A DNA stretch of 64,000 bases. Source: Steromphala cineraria (Eukaryota > Mollusca > Gastropoda > Trochida > Trochidae). The text below holds more notes on this DNA, generated by a model. That model did not search any database and had not been told where the DNA came from. It saw nothing but the letters and a program-made list of their open reading frames with translations. The DNA lies in the NCBI GenBank assembly GCA_916613615.1, contig OU744725.1:13728253-13792252 (forward strand), given 5' to 3'. The stretch itself is not shown here. Numbering within the stretch: the first letter of the stretch is position 1.

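Overview
The window is eukaryotic nuclear DNA, AT-rich and full of repeats, and most likely comes from a mollusc. It holds one recognisable host gene, on the + strand: the 5' part of REV3L, which encodes the catalytic subunit of DNA polymerase zeta (translesion synthesis). Fourteen coding exons can be placed by conserved protein sequence, GT/AG borders and matching intron phases. They run from the start codon at 14125 into a giant exon (59612 to beyond 64000) that is still open at the right edge. The visible protein is about 2004 residues: the conserved N-terminal module, an acidic/serine-rich linker and most of the long middle region. The B-family exonuclease and polymerase domains lie outside the window. 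The mollusc assignment rests on two pearl-like elements (CCCCCGC-type ends, CCGT-type microsatellite, ~169-bp core repeats) and on fragments of a repeat ending in GTTAAACAA plus CTCACTCACTC, which I associate with gastropods such as abalone. That taxonomic call is inference.

Layout. 1-14071 is upstream of the start codon and has no recognisable gene. It holds several short tandem arrays, a foldback element (4725-4905), a 6.66-kb minisatellite of 75-bp units (5359-12020) with an 18-unit higher-order repeat, and a hAT-type MITE with 8-bp target duplications (12896-13306). 14125-14800 carries exons 1-2. Intron 2 (8.1 kb) carries a pearl-like element and several tandem arrays. Exon 3 (22882) and exon 4 (28728) are separated by an intron with a hairpin-ended element and a tRNA-derived SINE.

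Intron 4 (16.5 kb) contains the most striking mobile element, a full-length DIRS-type tyrosine-recombinase retrotransposon (37714-43991). It has perfect 159-bp inverted terminal repeats, an internal complementary region that joins copies of both outer ends, and three overlapping open frames: Gag, RT/RNase H with a downstream methyltransferase-like region, and tyrosine recombinase. All frames are intact, so it looks young and possibly active. TIR elements lie at 31363-32169 and 37310-37674, and a 34-bp minisatellite follows the DIRS element.

Exons 5-13 (45280-59296) are spread over introns with hAT-like MITEs, a second pearl-like element (52225-53042), SINEs and local duplications. In introns 9 and 12 the tandem repeats include the end of the preceding exon and its splice donor, which creates decoy 5' splice sites. 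Exon 14 encodes the long low-complexity middle region, with an AT-hook-like motif near residue 1080 and a conserved block near residue 1731 that resembles vertebrate REV3L.

No bacterial-type operons, CRISPR arrays, rRNA genes or genuine tRNA genes were seen.
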